DNA of 64,000 bases from Agromyces sp. G08B096 (GCF_040267705.1 NZ_CP158374.1:992001-1056000), one strand, 5' to 3'. Positions 46,108-56,322 are shown, numbered from the stretch's first letter. Numbers and translations: made by a program. The notes: generated by a model from the letters alone, not told the origin.

Positions 46108-46509
46108 TCAGGCCTCGGGGGTGAACCCGAGGGCCAGCGAGTTCATGCAGTAGCGGTCGCCCGTGGGCGTGCCGAACCCGTCGGGGAAGACGTGGCCGAG
46201 GTGCGACCCGCAGGCCGCGCACCGGACCTCGGTGCGGACCATGCCGAGCGAGGTGTCCTCGATGAGCTCGACGGCCTCGGGGCGGACCGACTCGTAGAAG
46301 CTCGGCCAGCCGCAGCCCGAGTCGAACTTCGTGCCGCTCTTGAACAGCTCGGCGCCGCACGCGGCGCAGGTGTAGATGCCGGCGCGCTCCTCGTCGAGCA
46401 GTTCACCCGTCCACGGGCGCTCGGTCGCGGCCTCGCGGAGCACCGCGTACTGCTCGGGGTCGAGCTCGGCGCGCCATTCCTCGTCGCTCTTCTCGACGCG
46501 GTATCCCAT
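46108..46509 (-). CDS. msrB: Peptide-methionine (R)-S-oxide reductase
   Basis: MsrB reduces R-methionine sulfoxide in oxidised proteins. The 133-residue protein has zinc ligands C48, C51, C97 and C100, catalytic C121 in GDRYCMNS, and the resolving-type C66 in SGCGWPSF. GGAAGGAG upstream of ATG 46509 is a good ribosome site. It precedes the nitroreductase gene, forming a small redox operon. Confidence 0.95.
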   Translation of the reverse strand: MGYRVEKSDEEWRAELDPEQYAVLREAATERPWTGELLDEERAGIYTCAACGAELFKSGTKFDSGCGWPSFYESVRPEAVELIEDTSLGMVRTEVRCAACGSHLGHVFPDGFGTPTGDRYCMNSLALGFTPEA

Positions 46510-46721
46510 CGTTCTCCTTCCGCCCCGGCCGCTCGGCCGGGATCGCGGGCGCCGTTCAGCCTAGTCCCGCGCATGGTGCAACCCCCGTGAGCGTGCCGCT
46601 GTTCCCCGGTCGCCGCAGGTCTGCTCGCGGGCGCGCCGTCCGGCTCGGCGTGCTCCCAGGCGCCCACTGCCTAGGATGTGCTCGAACGCGCGGCGACGGG
46701 CCGGGCGACGAGGGAGGCGGC

Positions 46722-47075
46722 ATGAGCGACGGCGCAGCGGCCTCCCGTCCGCACCGCGAGCCGGCCGACGCGCCACCGGGCGCGTCCGGGACGACGGAGC
46801 GCAGCACGCCGGCCGACGCGCTCGGAGACCTCGACCGCCGCATCCTCGCGTTCGAGTCGCGGTCCTTCGCGGATCCCGGCGCCAAGGCCGAGGCCGTCCG
46901 CGCCGAGTTCGGCATCTCCGCCGCCCGGTACTATCGGATCCTCGGCGGCCTCATCGACTCGCCCGCTGCGCTCCGGCACGACCCCATGCTCGTCAAACGA
47001 CTGCAGCGGATGCGCGATGCACGCGCCGCAGCCCGCTCGCGTCGCACCCTGTCCCTCGGCCGGTCGATCGACTGA
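46722..47075 (+). CDS. DUF3263 domain-containing protein
   Basis: The 117-residue protein has a central DUF3263 helix-turn-helix-like region: LGDLDRRILAFESRSFADPG, then EFGISAARYYRILGGLID. It is often found next to LytR_C proteins, as here. It may bind DNA, but no role is established. GGGAGGCGGC just before ATG 46722 is the ribosome site. It is followed by the LytR_C gene after 28 bases. Confidence 0.85.
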   Translation: MSDGAAASRPHREPADAPPGASGTTERSTPADALGDLDRRILAFESRSFADPGAKAEAVRAEFGISAARYYRILGGLIDSPAALRHDPMLVKRLQRMRDARAAARSRRTLSLGRSID

Positions 47076-47103
47076 CCCGGCCCCGAACCCACGACTGGAC
47101 CCC

Positions 47104-47649
47104 ATGGCTCAGAAGTTCCCCCGCGACCGGTTCGACCGCATCCCGCACGGCATGGAGCGCGTCGGCGCGCACCGGGCGCCTCGGCGGCCCGGTCAGGGCT
47201 GGATCACGTTCGGCTGGGCCGCCCTCGCGACCGTGGTGCTCGCGGCCGCCGGCATCGTCGGCGTCGTCGTCTTCAACGACCGGCTGAACTTCGGCGACGA
47301 GCCGCAGGCGTCGCAGGCGCCCGAGCCCACCGCGACGGCGGCGCCAACCGTGGCGCCCGACATCCCCGTCACGGTGCTGAACGGCACGGCCACGGCGGGC
47401 CTCGCGGCGCGCGCGGCCGAGACGCTGCAGGCGGCCGGCATCCCCGTCGGCGCCACCGCCAACGCGAGCGAGCAGGATCTCACCGAGAGCTACGTGTACT
47501 ACGCCTCGCCCGAGCTCGAGGGCGCCGCGCGGGGCGTCGCGCAGGCCCTTCCGGAGATGGACGTGCGGCTCGACCCGAAGTTCGCCGAGATCGGCACGCC
47601 GCTCGCGGTCGTGCTCGGCGCCGACTACGCGACCGCCACCGGCGGCTGA
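47104..47649 (+). CDS. LytR C-terminal domain (LytR_C) membrane protein
   Basis: The 181-residue protein has one membrane segment (FGWAALATVVLAAAGIVGVV), a Pro/Ala/Thr linker and an exported LytR_C domain: IPVTVLNGTATAGLAARAAE and TPLAVVLGADY. This matches the mycobacterial protein encoded next to a DUF3263 gene. LytR_C domains are associated with cell-wall glycopolymer biology, but the function is unknown. It is second in a two-gene operon. Confidence 0.87.
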   Translation: MAQKFPRDRFDRIPHGMERVGAHRAPRRPGQGWITFGWAALATVVLAAAGIVGVVVFNDRLNFGDEPQASQAPEPTATAAPTVAPDIPVTVLNGTATAGLAARAAETLQAAGIPVGATANASEQDLTESYVYYASPELEGAARGVAQALPEMDVRLDPKFAEIGTPLAVVLGADYATATGG

Positions 47650-47791
47650 TCGCGCCCGGCCCTGCGGGCCCGAATCGTTGCCATTCTGCGACATTTCGCC
47701 GCGGAACCCCTCTTGTGCGCGCCCGCCGCGTCCCTCCAATCTGGAGAAGGTCGCTCGATCCCGTGTGGAACGCCACGCATCATCCGGTGCA

Positions 47792-47839
47792 CGTCAGCAC
47801 GAAGGGGGGCCCGGTACTGGCCGCAGGCACGTGCTGACG
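47792..47839 (+). promoter_or_regulatory. Hairpin in the long 5' leader of the cold-shock gene
   Basis: CGTCAGCACG (47792-47801) and CGTGCTGACG (47830-47839) are perfect inverted repeats separated by 28 bases. The structure ends 25 bases before the csp ATG, inside a 215-base gap with no gene. Structured leaders are typical of cold-shock mRNAs. Confidence 0.5.
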
Positions 47840-47864
47840 ACACACTGCAACATGGGAGCAACGC

Positions 47865-48068
47865 ATGGCGAACGGAACCGTCAAGTGGTTCAACGCTGAA
47901 AAGGGATACGGGTTCATCACGGTCGACGGCGGCGGCCAGGACGTCTTCGTCCACTACTCCGCGATCGACATGGCGGGCTACAAGGTCCTCGAGGAGGGCC
48001 AGCAGGTCGTCTTCGAGGTCGGCACGGGGGCCAAGGGCCCTCAGGCCGAATCGGTGCGCCCCGCCTGA
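47865..48068 (+). CDS. cspA: Cold-shock protein (CspA type)
   Basis: The 67-residue OB-fold protein has RNP1 KGYGFITV and RNP2 [10 protein letters not shown], starting [14 protein letters not shown]. It melts RNA secondary structure and binds single-stranded nucleic acid. GGGAGC 8 bases before the ATG is the ribosome site. A long structured leader precedes it and a hairpin terminator (48086-48111) follows. Confidence 0.96.
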   Translation: MANGTVKWFNAEKGYGFITVDGGGQDVFVHYSAIDMAGYKVLEEGQQVVFEVGTGAKGPQAESVRPA

Positions 48069-48085
48069 TCTCACTCGTCCCGGAT

Positions 48086-48111
48086 GCGCCGCCCGATGCG
48101 TCGGGCGGCGC
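48086..48111 (+). terminator. Terminator hairpin after cspA
   Basis: GCGCCGCCCGA (48086-48096) pairs perfectly with TCGGGCGGCGC (48101-48111) around TGCG, 17 bases after the stop. Confidence 0.8.
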
Positions 48112-48152
48112 TTCCGTGTCTCCGGGCGGCGCTTCCGTGTCTCCGGGCGGCG
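48103..48152 (+). repeat. Short tandem repeat, 21-base unit, about 2.4 copies
   Basis: Positions 48103-48123 and 48124-48144 are identical 21-base units beginning GGGCGGCGCTTCCG. An 8-base third partial copy starts at 48145. It begins within the right arm of the cspA terminator, so part of the terminator has been copied downstream. Confidence 0.8.
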
Positions 48153-48226
48153 GCAGTCGCGACACGCGGGCGACCCGCGCCGCGCGGAGAGCGGACCGGC
48201 GTGTCCGGTCCGGCTACGATGACGCC

Positions 48227-49297
48227 ATGCCGGGGGGAGCCGCGCGTCCCGCGCCGAGGCGCGCGGGCGTCGCCATCGCGACGTCGATCGCGGTCCTCGC
48301 CGTCGCCGCGCTCGCGGGCTGCGAGCCCGCCGGTCCGGTGCCGACCGGCACGCCGGCCCCAGGCGCGGCGGCGCGACCCGTGCCCGCCGACCCCGCCCCG
48401 CCCGTCGCGGTCGCGTTCGCGCCGCTCCGCGGGACGCCCATGGATGCCTCGGCGCTCGACCATCCCTCCATCGCGGTGAAGATCGACGATCACGAGGAGG
48501 CGAGGCCCCAGATCGGCCTGAACCGCGCGGACCTCGTCTTCGAGGAGCTCGTCGAGGGCGGGCTCACCCGCTACGCCGCCGTGTGGCACGCCGACGTGCC
48601 GGAGGAGGTCGGTCCCGTCCGCTCGATCCGGCCGATGGATCCCGACATCGTGGTGCCCTTCGGCGGGCTCGTGGCGTACTCGGGCGGCCAGGAGCAGTTC
48701 GTGGCCATGATGGAGGACACCCCGGTGGTGAACCTCGTCTTCGACTTCGACGACTCGGGCCTCTTCACCCGTGCCGACGATCGCCCGTCGCCCCACGACG
48801 TGCTGCTCGCGGCGGACGAGGCCGTCGGCCGGCACACCGAGCTGGGTCCGCCGCCGGTGCAGTTCGCCTACGGGTCCACCGATCCGCTCGCACCGCTGGG
48901 CGCGGCGGCGACGCCGACGTCGCGCATCGACGCGGTCTTCTCCGAGTCGCGGTTCCCGTCGTGGGAATGGGATGCCTCCGCGGGCGTGTGGCTGCGGCTG
49001 CAGGAGGGCCGGCCCGACACCGACGCGTCGGGCGACCGGGTGCGCGCGACCAACGTCGTGACGCTGCGCGTCGCCATCGACTGGTCGTACGGGGATGTGC
49101 CGCGCACGGTGCTCGGCGGCGCCGGCGAGGCCTGGGTCTCGGTGGCCGGGCGGACGGCCCACGGCTCGTGGTCGAAGGCGTCGCAGGAGGCGCCGATCGT
49201 GCTGAGCGCCGACGACGGGTCGCCGCTCCGGCTCGCGCCGGGCACGACCTGGATCGAGCTCGTGCCCGTCGACGGGTCGGTCGGCTTCACGCCCTGA
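48227..49297 (+). CDS. DUF3048 (YerB-like) lipoprotein
   Basis: The 356-residue protein has a lipoprotein signal with lipobox LAGC (C32), then the two DUF3048 parts: SIAVKIDDHEEARPQIGLNR then ADVPEEVGPVRSIRP, and WSKASQEAPIVLSADDGSPL near the C terminus. DUF3048 proteins are exported and of unknown function. ATG 48227 lies 6 bases after TACGAT (48215-48220), a leaderless layout. Confidence 0.88.
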   Translation: MPGGAARPAPRRAGVAIATSIAVLAVAALAGCEPAGPVPTGTPAPGAAARPVPADPAPPVAVAFAPLRGTPMDASALDHPSIAVKIDDHEEARPQIGLNRADLVFEELVEGGLTRYAAVWHADVPEEVGPVRSIRPMDPDIVVPFGGLVAYSGGQEQFVAMMEDTPVVNLVFDFDDSGLFTRADDRPSPHDVLLAADEAVGRHTELGPPPVQFAYGSTDPLAPLGAAATPTSRIDAVFSESRFPSWEWDASAGVWLRLQEGRPDTDASGDRVRATNVVTLRVAIDWSYGDVPRTVLGGAGEAWVSVAGRTAHGSWSKASQEAPIVLSADDGSPLRLAPGTTWIELVPVDGSVGFTP

Positions 49298-49325
49298 TCG
49301 CGGTCGCGCGTGCGGCATCCGCTCG

Positions 49326-49352
49326 CTTGCACTCTCGAATCGAGAGTGCCAG
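49326..49352. promoter_or_regulatory. Upstream, degenerate CIRCE element of groEL
   Basis: CTTGCACTC (49326-49334), a 9-base spacer, then GAGTGCCAG (49344-49352). Each arm matches the CIRCE consensus TTAGCACTC-N9-GAGTGCTAA at 7 of 9 positions with the exact 9-base spacing. An inner palindrome GCACTCTCG/CGAGAGTGC strengthens the symmetry. Confidence 0.65.
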
Positions 49353-49360
49353 AATCGGTG

Positions 49361-49387
49361 TTAGCACTCGTCTCATCCGAGTGCTAA
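49361..49387. promoter_or_regulatory. CIRCE element (HrcA operator) upstream of groEL
   Basis: TTAGCACTC (49361-49369), 9 bases, then GAGTGCTAA (49379-49387): a perfect match to the CIRCE consensus, 42 bases before the groEL start. HrcA repression released on heat shock is the established role of this site. Confidence 0.95.
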
Positions 49388-51049
<1,662 letters not shown>

Positions 51050-51069
51050 TCCAGGGCGTCAGCCGACAC

Positions 51070-51105
51070 ACGAAGGGCGTCTCCCGAGCGGGAGGCGCCC
51101 TTCGT
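51070..51105. terminator. Terminator hairpin between groEL and the WXG100 gene
   Basis: A 16-bp stem (51070-51085, starting ACGAAGGGCG, pairing with 51090-51105) has one T-G wobble and a GAGC loop. It lies 20 bases after the groEL stop and can also serve the convergent gene. Confidence 0.82.
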
Positions 51106-51148
51106 CGTGTCTCGCGCGGTGAGGTGGCGGCAGCGAGGACCGGCCGCG

Positions 51149-51439
51149 TCACCTGGCGAACAGTCGCGCGTTCGCCTGTTCGACGTCGAGGTACTGCGTG
51201 GCGGCGACGCCGAGCGCCCGGTTGAGCCCCGCGAGGCTCTGCTCGACCTGGAGCTGCGTGGCGCGCCAGTCGGAGACGGCCGCCTGGAACGCCGAGGCGG
51301 CCTGCCCCGACCAGGACGACTGCAGTCCGGTGAGCTGGCCCATGAGACTCGCGACATCGGCCTGGATGCGGCCCATCACGGCGTGTGCGGACTGGGTGGC
51401 GGCCTGCACCTGCTCGCCGTCGACGTGGTAGCTGGTCAT
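51149..51439 (-). CDS. WXG100-family (ESAT-6-like) protein
   Basis: The 96-residue helical-hairpin protein has the central WxG turn in LQSSWSGQAASAFQAAV and no signal peptide. WXG100 proteins are secreted by type VII systems as dimers. No partner, EccC ATPase or toxin gene is nearby, so its export machine and role are unknown. ATG 51439 (MTSYHVDGEQV) is the family-type start. It is convergent with groEL. Confidence 0.88.
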   Translation of the reverse strand: MTSYHVDGEQVQAATQSAHAVMGRIQADVASLMGQLTGLQSSWSGQAASAFQAAVSDWRATQLQVEQSLAGLNRALGVAATQYLDVEQANARLFAR

Positions 51440-51555
51440 CGGGTTCCCTTCGGTCGTGGTGGGCACCACGGTAGGGAGCCCGGCGGAGATCGCCGCCCGG
51501 CCTGCCAGGGTCCGTGCGCGTTCGCGAGCCCGGTCCGGTGTGGAGGGCGGGTCGG

Positions 51556-53304
51556 TCAGCCCTCGGCGACGCGCTGCGGTGCAGACGGCGAGCCCGCGAG
51601 CGGCAGGGATACGCGGAAGGTCGCGCCGCCGCCCGGCGTCTCGACGACGTCGACGGTGCCGTTGTGCGCGGCGACGATCGAGGAGACGATGGCGAGCCCG
51701 AGGCCGGAGCCGCCGGTCTCCCGTGTGCGCGACGTGTCGGCGCGCCAGAAGCGCTGGAAGATCTTCTCCCGGATCTGCGGAGGGATGCCCTCGCCGTGGT
51801 CGACGACCTCGAGCATCGCGCGATCGGCGTCGTCGTCGACCGACACGCGGATCTCGATCGGGCTGTCGATCGAGGTGAACCGCACGGCGTTGCCCATGAG
51901 GTTGGTGATGACCTGGCGCAGCTTGTTCTCTTCGGCGAGCACCACGGCACGTCGCACGGTCGCGGTCGGCGCGCCGGCTCCCGCTGCGGCCTGCGCGCCA
52001 GGGTCGGCCACGGCGGCTGCTGCGGACGCCGTCGGCGCCGCGATCTCGGCAGACGGCGCCGAGCCCGGGGCGGCGGCCCCCGCGTCGACCGGTGTCGCAG
52101 GGGCGCCGGCCTTGGACCGCACGCGCCTCCCGCGAAGGCGGGCCAGCGTCGCGCCGGCGAACGACAGGTTCCCTCTCGCGCCCTTCGCCGGAGCCGGGTC
52201 GAGCTCGACCTGGAGAACGGGCGCGGTGCCCGTGGCATCCGGTGCCCGGTCCTCGGGCGCGATCACGGTGACCACGCGTCCGGGGTTCGCCGCCATGGCG
52301 TCGAGGGCCGCGTCGCGCGCGAGCGGCACGAGGTCGACCTCGGCGAGCTCCAGCGGCTTCGCCTCGTCGAGGCGGGCGAGGGCGAGCAGGTCCTCGACGA
52401 GGCCGCCCATGCGGATGGCCTCCTTCTCGATGCGGTCCATCGCCTGCCCGACCTCCTCGGGCGTCTGCAGCGCGCCCATGCGGTAGAGCTCGGCGTAGCC
52501 GCGGACCGAGACGAGCGGGGTGCGCAGTTCGTGCGAGGCATCCCCGACGAACCGTCGCATCTGCTCGATGGTGCGCGCCCGGTCGCGGAACGCGCGGTCG
52601 ATGCGGTTCAGCATCGTGTTGAGCGAGCGCGTGAGACGCCCGACCTCGGTGTTCGGCGTCGCCCCGCCGAGGCGCTGGCTGAAGTCGCCGTCGGCGATCG
52701 CCGCCGCCGTGCGCTCGACCTCGCGGAGCGGGGTGAACGTCGAGGTGACCATCATCCGCGTCAGCAGCGCGCCGATGAGGATGACCCCGAAGCCGAAGCC
52801 CAGGAAGATCGTGAGGTACGCCGCGAGCAGCCGCTCGCTCTCGGCGGTGGAGATCGCGATGAGGACGGCGACGTTCGTGCCGTGGTCGACCTGCTGCACC
52901 GTGATGACCGCGCGGTACACGGGATGCCCCTCGGCGTCGGGCAGTTCCTGGACGACGTACCCGTCGCGGTTGGTCTCCAGCACGTCCATCGTGGTCAGCT
53001 GCCGGGGGATCTTCGGCGGCACGTTGGGGTTCTCGCTCGACCAGTTGTCCTCGCTCAGCGAGCCGTCGGCGTCGTAGACCGCGATGAAGACGTCACGCGA
53101 GTTCCGGAACTCCTCCCTCAGCGACCCGCCGCTCGCCATCGTCGTCAGCTTGTGCTCGACCTGGCTCTCCACGTAGTTGCGCAGCATCGCCGCGGTGCCG
53201 ATGCCCGAGACGAGCAGCCCGAGGGTCAGCATGAGCACCGTCACACCCGTGATCTTGGTGCGAAGGGAGATGCGGTTCCACCGCTCGGTGAGGCTCTGAT
53301 GCAT
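51556..53304 (-). CDS. Sensor histidine kinase, TrcS-like, with Ala/Pro-rich insertion
   Basis: The 582-residue kinase has two membrane segments (ITGVTVLMLTLGLLVSGIGT and LTIFLGFGFGVILIGALLT), an extracellular sensor, HAMP, H-box FVGDASHELRTP, N-box VITNLMGNAVRF and GGSGLGLAIVSSIVAAHNG. Between the DHp domain and the N-box lies an insertion of about 100 Ala/Pro-rich residues (encoded at about 51955-52262) absent from standard kinases. It is encoded 53 bases after its response regulator. The stimulus is unknown. Confidence 0.9.
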   Translation of the reverse strand: MHQSLTERWNRISLRTKITGVTVLMLTLGLLVSGIGTAAMLRNYVESQVEHKLTTMASGGSLREEFRNSRDVFIAVYDADGSLSEDNWSSENPNVPPKIPRQLTTMDVLETNRDGYVVQELPDAEGHPVYRAVITVQQVDHGTNVAVLIAISTAESERLLAAYLTIFLGFGFGVILIGALLTRMMVTSTFTPLREVERTAAAIADGDFSQRLGGATPNTEVGRLTRSLNTMLNRIDRAFRDRARTIEQMRRFVGDASHELRTPLVSVRGYAELYRMGALQTPEEVGQAMDRIEKEAIRMGGLVEDLLALARLDEAKPLELAEVDLVPLARDAALDAMAANPGRVVTVIAPEDRAPDATGTAPVLQVELDPAPAKGARGNLSFAGATLARLRGRRVRSKAGAPATPVDAGAAAPGSAPSAEIAAPTASAAAAVADPGAQAAAGAGAPTATVRRAVVLAEENKLRQVITNLMGNAVRFTSIDSPIEIRVSVDDDADRAMLEVVDHGEGIPPQIREKIFQRFWRADTSRTRETGGSGLGLAIVSSIVAAHNGTVDVVETPGGGATFRVSLPLAGSPSAPQRVAEG

Positions 53305-53357
53305 GGCGGGCCGAGTCTACGGACGCTCCCTGGACCGGCGCTGTGCCGACGGCCTCG

Positions 53358-54050
53358 TCAGGGCTTGGACGACTTCAGCATGTAGCCGAAGCCGCGCTTG
53401 GTCTGGATGAGGGGTTCACTCGAGTGCTGGTCCAGCTTGCGGCGCAGGTACGAGATGTAGCTCTCGACGATGCCGGCGTCGCCGTTGAAGTCGTACTCCC
53501 ACACGTGGTCGAGGATCTGGGCCTTCGACAGCACACGGTTCGGATTCAGCATGAGGTAGCGCAGCAGCTTGAACTCGGTGGGAGAGAGTTCGACGGGCAC
53601 GTCGCCGACGAGCACCTCATGGGTGTCCTGGTCCATGGTGAGCTCGCCGGTGCGGATGACGGCGTCCTCCTCGGCGTGCATGGTGCGGCGGAGGATCGCC
53701 TTGATGCGCGCCACGATCTCGTCGAGCGAGAAGGGCTTCGTGACGTAGTCGTCGCCGCCGACCGTGAGGCCCGTGATCTTGTCCTCGGTGTCGTCCTTCG
53801 CGGTGAGGAAGAGGATCGGGGCGGTGTAGCCCGCCGAGCGCAGCCGCTTCGTGACGCTGAAGCCGTTCATGTCGGGCAGCATCACGTCGAGGATGATGAG
53901 GTCGGGTTCCTCTTCGAGCACGGCGGAGATGGTCTGGGCGCCGTTGCCGACGGCGCGGACGGCGAAGCCCGCGAAGCGCAGGCTGGTCGTCAGCAGGTCG
54001 CGGATGTTGGGCTCGTCGTCGACGATGAGGATGCGTGGTCCGTCGCTCAT
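53358..54050 (-). CDS. OmpR-family response regulator, TrcR-like
   Basis: The 230-residue regulator has phospho-acceptor D55 (IILDVMLPD), VTKPFSLDEIVARIKAILRR and winged-helix parts LSPTEFKLLRYLMLNPNRVL and VESYISYLRRKLD. The sequence resembles mycobacterial TrcR. It forms an operon with the downstream kinase. ATG 54050 has AGGAG 9 bases upstream; an in-frame ATG at 54092 is less likely. Confidence 0.92.
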   Translation of the reverse strand: MSDGPRILIVDDEPNIRDLLTTSLRFAGFAVRAVGNGAQTISAVLEEEPDLIILDVMLPDMNGFSVTKRLRSAGYTAPILFLTAKDDTEDKITGLTVGGDDYVTKPFSLDEIVARIKAILRRTMHAEEDAVIRTGELTMDQDTHEVLVGDVPVELSPTEFKLLRYLMLNPNRVLSKAQILDHVWEYDFNGDAGIVESYISYLRRKLDQHSSEPLIQTKRGFGYMLKSSKP

Positions 54051-54172
54051 GTCGCCATTCTCCTGCGGATCGCCTGGATCTTTGCTGAACATTCTTCGAG
54101 TGTCGCCGGATGCCTCGCCGAGAGCGGGTCGGGTCGGCCCGGGCCGACCCGGTCCGTGGAAGGATCGCAGGC

Positions 54173-55411
54173 ATGGCTGGTGGAGAGCGGATCATCGTCG
54201 TCGGCGGAGGCATCGCGGCCGCCAGAGCGGTCGAGTCGGCGCGAGCCGCCGGGTTCGGCGGCGATCTCGTCGTGCTGACCGACGAGCGGCGCAGGCCCTA
54301 CGAGCGGCCGCCGCTGTCGAAGGGGTACCTGCTCGGCACGGATGCCTCCTCCGCGGTGTATCCGCTCGACGCCGCGTGGTTCCGCGAGCATCGCGTCGAC
54401 GTCCGCACCGGAGTCGCCGTGCGCGGGCTCGATCCGGCGGAGCACACGGTGGATGCCTCGGGCGAGACACTGCGATACGATCGGCTGCTGCTCGCCACGG
54501 GCTCGTCGCCGCGCCGGTTCGCCGGTCCCGGAGCCGGGCTCCGAGGCATCCATCACCTGCGCCGGCTGACGGACGCGACGGCGCTCCGCCGCGCGCTCAC
54601 TGGCGGCGGGCGCCGCGTCGTCGTGGTCGGCGGCGGCTGGATCGGACTCGAGGTGGCGGCGGCCGCCCGTCGGCACGGCAACGAGGTCGTGGTCGTCGCG
54701 CGAGGCGTGCCCCTGGCGTCCGCGATCGGCGCCGAGCTCGGAGAGAGCTTCCAGGCGATGCACGAGGGCGAGGGCGTCCGCTTCCGCATCCCCGACCAGG
54801 TGACCGCGGTCCGGGGCGTGAACGGCCGGGTCGCGGCCGTCGTGCTCGGCACGGGCGAGGAGGTGTCGGCGGACGTCGTCGTGTTCGGCATCGGTGCGAC
54901 GCCGAACACCCGGCTCGCGGCATCCGCGGGCATCGACGTGCGTGACGGCGTGCTCACCGACGCGAGCCTCGCCACCAGCGCACCGGACGTCTACGCGGCG
55001 GGCGACGTCGCAGCGACCTGGAACGAACGGCTGGGGCGCCATCTCCGCGTCGATCACTGGGCGAACGCCGACGCGGGCGGGCGCCTCGCCGGTCGGGCGC
55101 TCGCCGGGGAGGCCGTGCGCTTCGACGAGCTGCCGTACTTCTACACCGACCAGTACGACCTCGGCATGGAGTACTCGGGGTACGGTCAGCTCACGGCCGG
55201 CGCACCGCCGGTGATCCGCGGCGACCTCGCCGCGCGCGAGTACGTCGCGTTCTGGCTGGCCGACGGCAGGGTCGTGGCCGGCATGAACGTCAATGTCTGG
55301 GATGTCAACGCGGCCGTCCAACGACTCATCCGCTCGGAACGCGTCGTCTCGCCCGAGGAGCTCGCCGATCCGGCCGTCCCGCTCGACGCACTCGCCGGAG
55401 ACGCGGCATGA
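54173..55411 (+). CDS. FAD-dependent ferredoxin reductase-like oxidoreductase
   Basis: The 412-residue protein has an FAD-binding start IIVVGGGIAAARAVESARAA, the ferredoxin-reductase motif RPYERPPLSKGYLLG, the NAD-binding VVVVGGGWIGLEVAAAARRH, and DVYAAGDVAATWN. It would pass electrons from NAD(P)H to a ferredoxin or oxygenase; no such partner is adjacent. ATG 54173 follows the -10-like AAGGAT by 7 bases. Its stop overlaps the next start (ATGA). Confidence 0.87.
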   Translation: MAGGERIIVVGGGIAAARAVESARAAGFGGDLVVLTDERRRPYERPPLSKGYLLGTDASSAVYPLDAAWFREHRVDVRTGVAVRGLDPAEHTVDASGETLRYDRLLLATGSSPRRFAGPGAGLRGIHHLRRLTDATALRRALTGGGRRVVVVGGGWIGLEVAAAARRHGNEVVVVARGVPLASAIGAELGESFQAMHEGEGVRFRIPDQVTAVRGVNGRVAAVVLGTGEEVSADVVVFGIGATPNTRLAASAGIDVRDGVLTDASLATSAPDVYAAGDVAATWNERLGRHLRVDHWANADAGGRLAGRALAGEAVRFDELPYFYTDQYDLGMEYSGYGQLTAGAPPVIRGDLAAREYVAFWLADGRVVAGMNVNVWDVNAAVQRLIRSERVVSPEELADPAVPLDALAGDAA

Positions 55412-56322
55412 CCGGCGCGCGCGGAGCGGCGGCGTCCGGCATGCGACAGACTCCTGCTCGACTCGGGCGGCGACGGATCGGCCCGCGCGAGTTCGACTTC
55501 GATCGGCAGGTCGCCGTGATGGCGATCGTGAACCGCACTCCGGACTCGTTCTACGACCAGGGTGCGACCGACGCCCTCGACCTCGCGGTCGCGGCCGCCC
55601 GCCGGGCGATCGACGAGGGCGCCGACTGGGTCGACGTCGGCGGGGCCAAGTTCGCGCCCGGACCGCCGATCCCGGTCGAGGAGGAGGCCGAGCGCGTGGT
55701 GCCGGTGGTCGAAGCGCTCGCCGACGCGGGGGTCGTGATCTCGGTCGACACGTTCCAGCCCGAAGTCGCGCGGGCCGCCCTCGCCGCCGGGGCGCACGTC
55801 ATCAACGACACCACGGGACTGCAGGACGCGGCCATGGCCGACGTCGTCGCCGAGGCGGGCGCCGCCATCGTCGTCACGCACAGCCTCGCGAAGCCGCGCA
55901 CCCCGTACCCGTCCCCGCGGTACGACGACGTGGTCGCCGAGGTCTGCGCCTTCCTCCGAGAGCGCGTCGCGCTCGCCGAGGCGCGCGGCATCGCACCCGA
56001 CCGGATCATCGTCGACCCCGGGCACGACCTGAACAAGCACACGCTCGACTCGCTCGAGCTGACGCGGCGGCTCAGCGAGGTCGTCGCGCTCGGCCGGCCC
56101 ACCCTCGTCGCGCTCTCGAACAAGGACTTCGTGGGCGAGAGCCTCGGCCGCCGCGACCGGCGCGACCGGGTGGAGGGGTCCATCGCGGCCGCCGTCTACG
56201 CGGTCCTGCAGGGGGCGCGGATCGTCCGCGTGCACAACGTGCGGGAGACGGTCGACGCGATGCGCATGATCGAGGCGATCGAGGGATGGCGGGAGCCGGT
56301 CTTCCTCGAGCACAACCGCTGA
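55408..56322 (+). CDS. folP2: Dihydropteroate synthase paralogue, FolP2 type
   Basis: The 304-residue TIM barrel has MAIVNRTPDSFYDQGA, VDVGGAKFAPGP, ISVDTFQPEVARAAL, DPGHDLNKHTLDSL and LVALSNKDFVGESLG. These match mycobacterial FolP2 better than folate-pathway FolP1, which has NVTPDSFSDGG and a FGK loop. FolP2 proteins of mycobacteria are reported to lack synthase activity, so this gene should not be taken as the folate enzyme. It overlaps the FAD reductase gene by 4 bases. Its stop is inside the first unit of a tandem repeat. Confidence 0.8.
   Translation: MTGARGAAASGMRQTPARLGRRRIGPREFDFDRQVAVMAIVNRTPDSFYDQGATDALDLAVAAARRAIDEGADWVDVGGAKFAPGPPIPVEEEAERVVPVVEALADAGVVISVDTFQPEVARAALAAGAHVINDTTGLQDAAMADVVAEAGAAIVVTHSLAKPRTPYPSPRYDDVVAEVCAFLRERVALAEARGIAPDRIIVDPGHDLNKHTLDSLELTRRLSEVVALGRPTLVALSNKDFVGESLGRRDRRDRVEGSIAAAVYAVLQGARIVRVHNVRETVDAMRMIEAIEGWREPVFLEHNR

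Noticed and set aside
51061-51148. groES or a second chaperonin gene near groEL
   Set aside because: Only a terminator hairpin is present here; no groES-like frame exists on either side.
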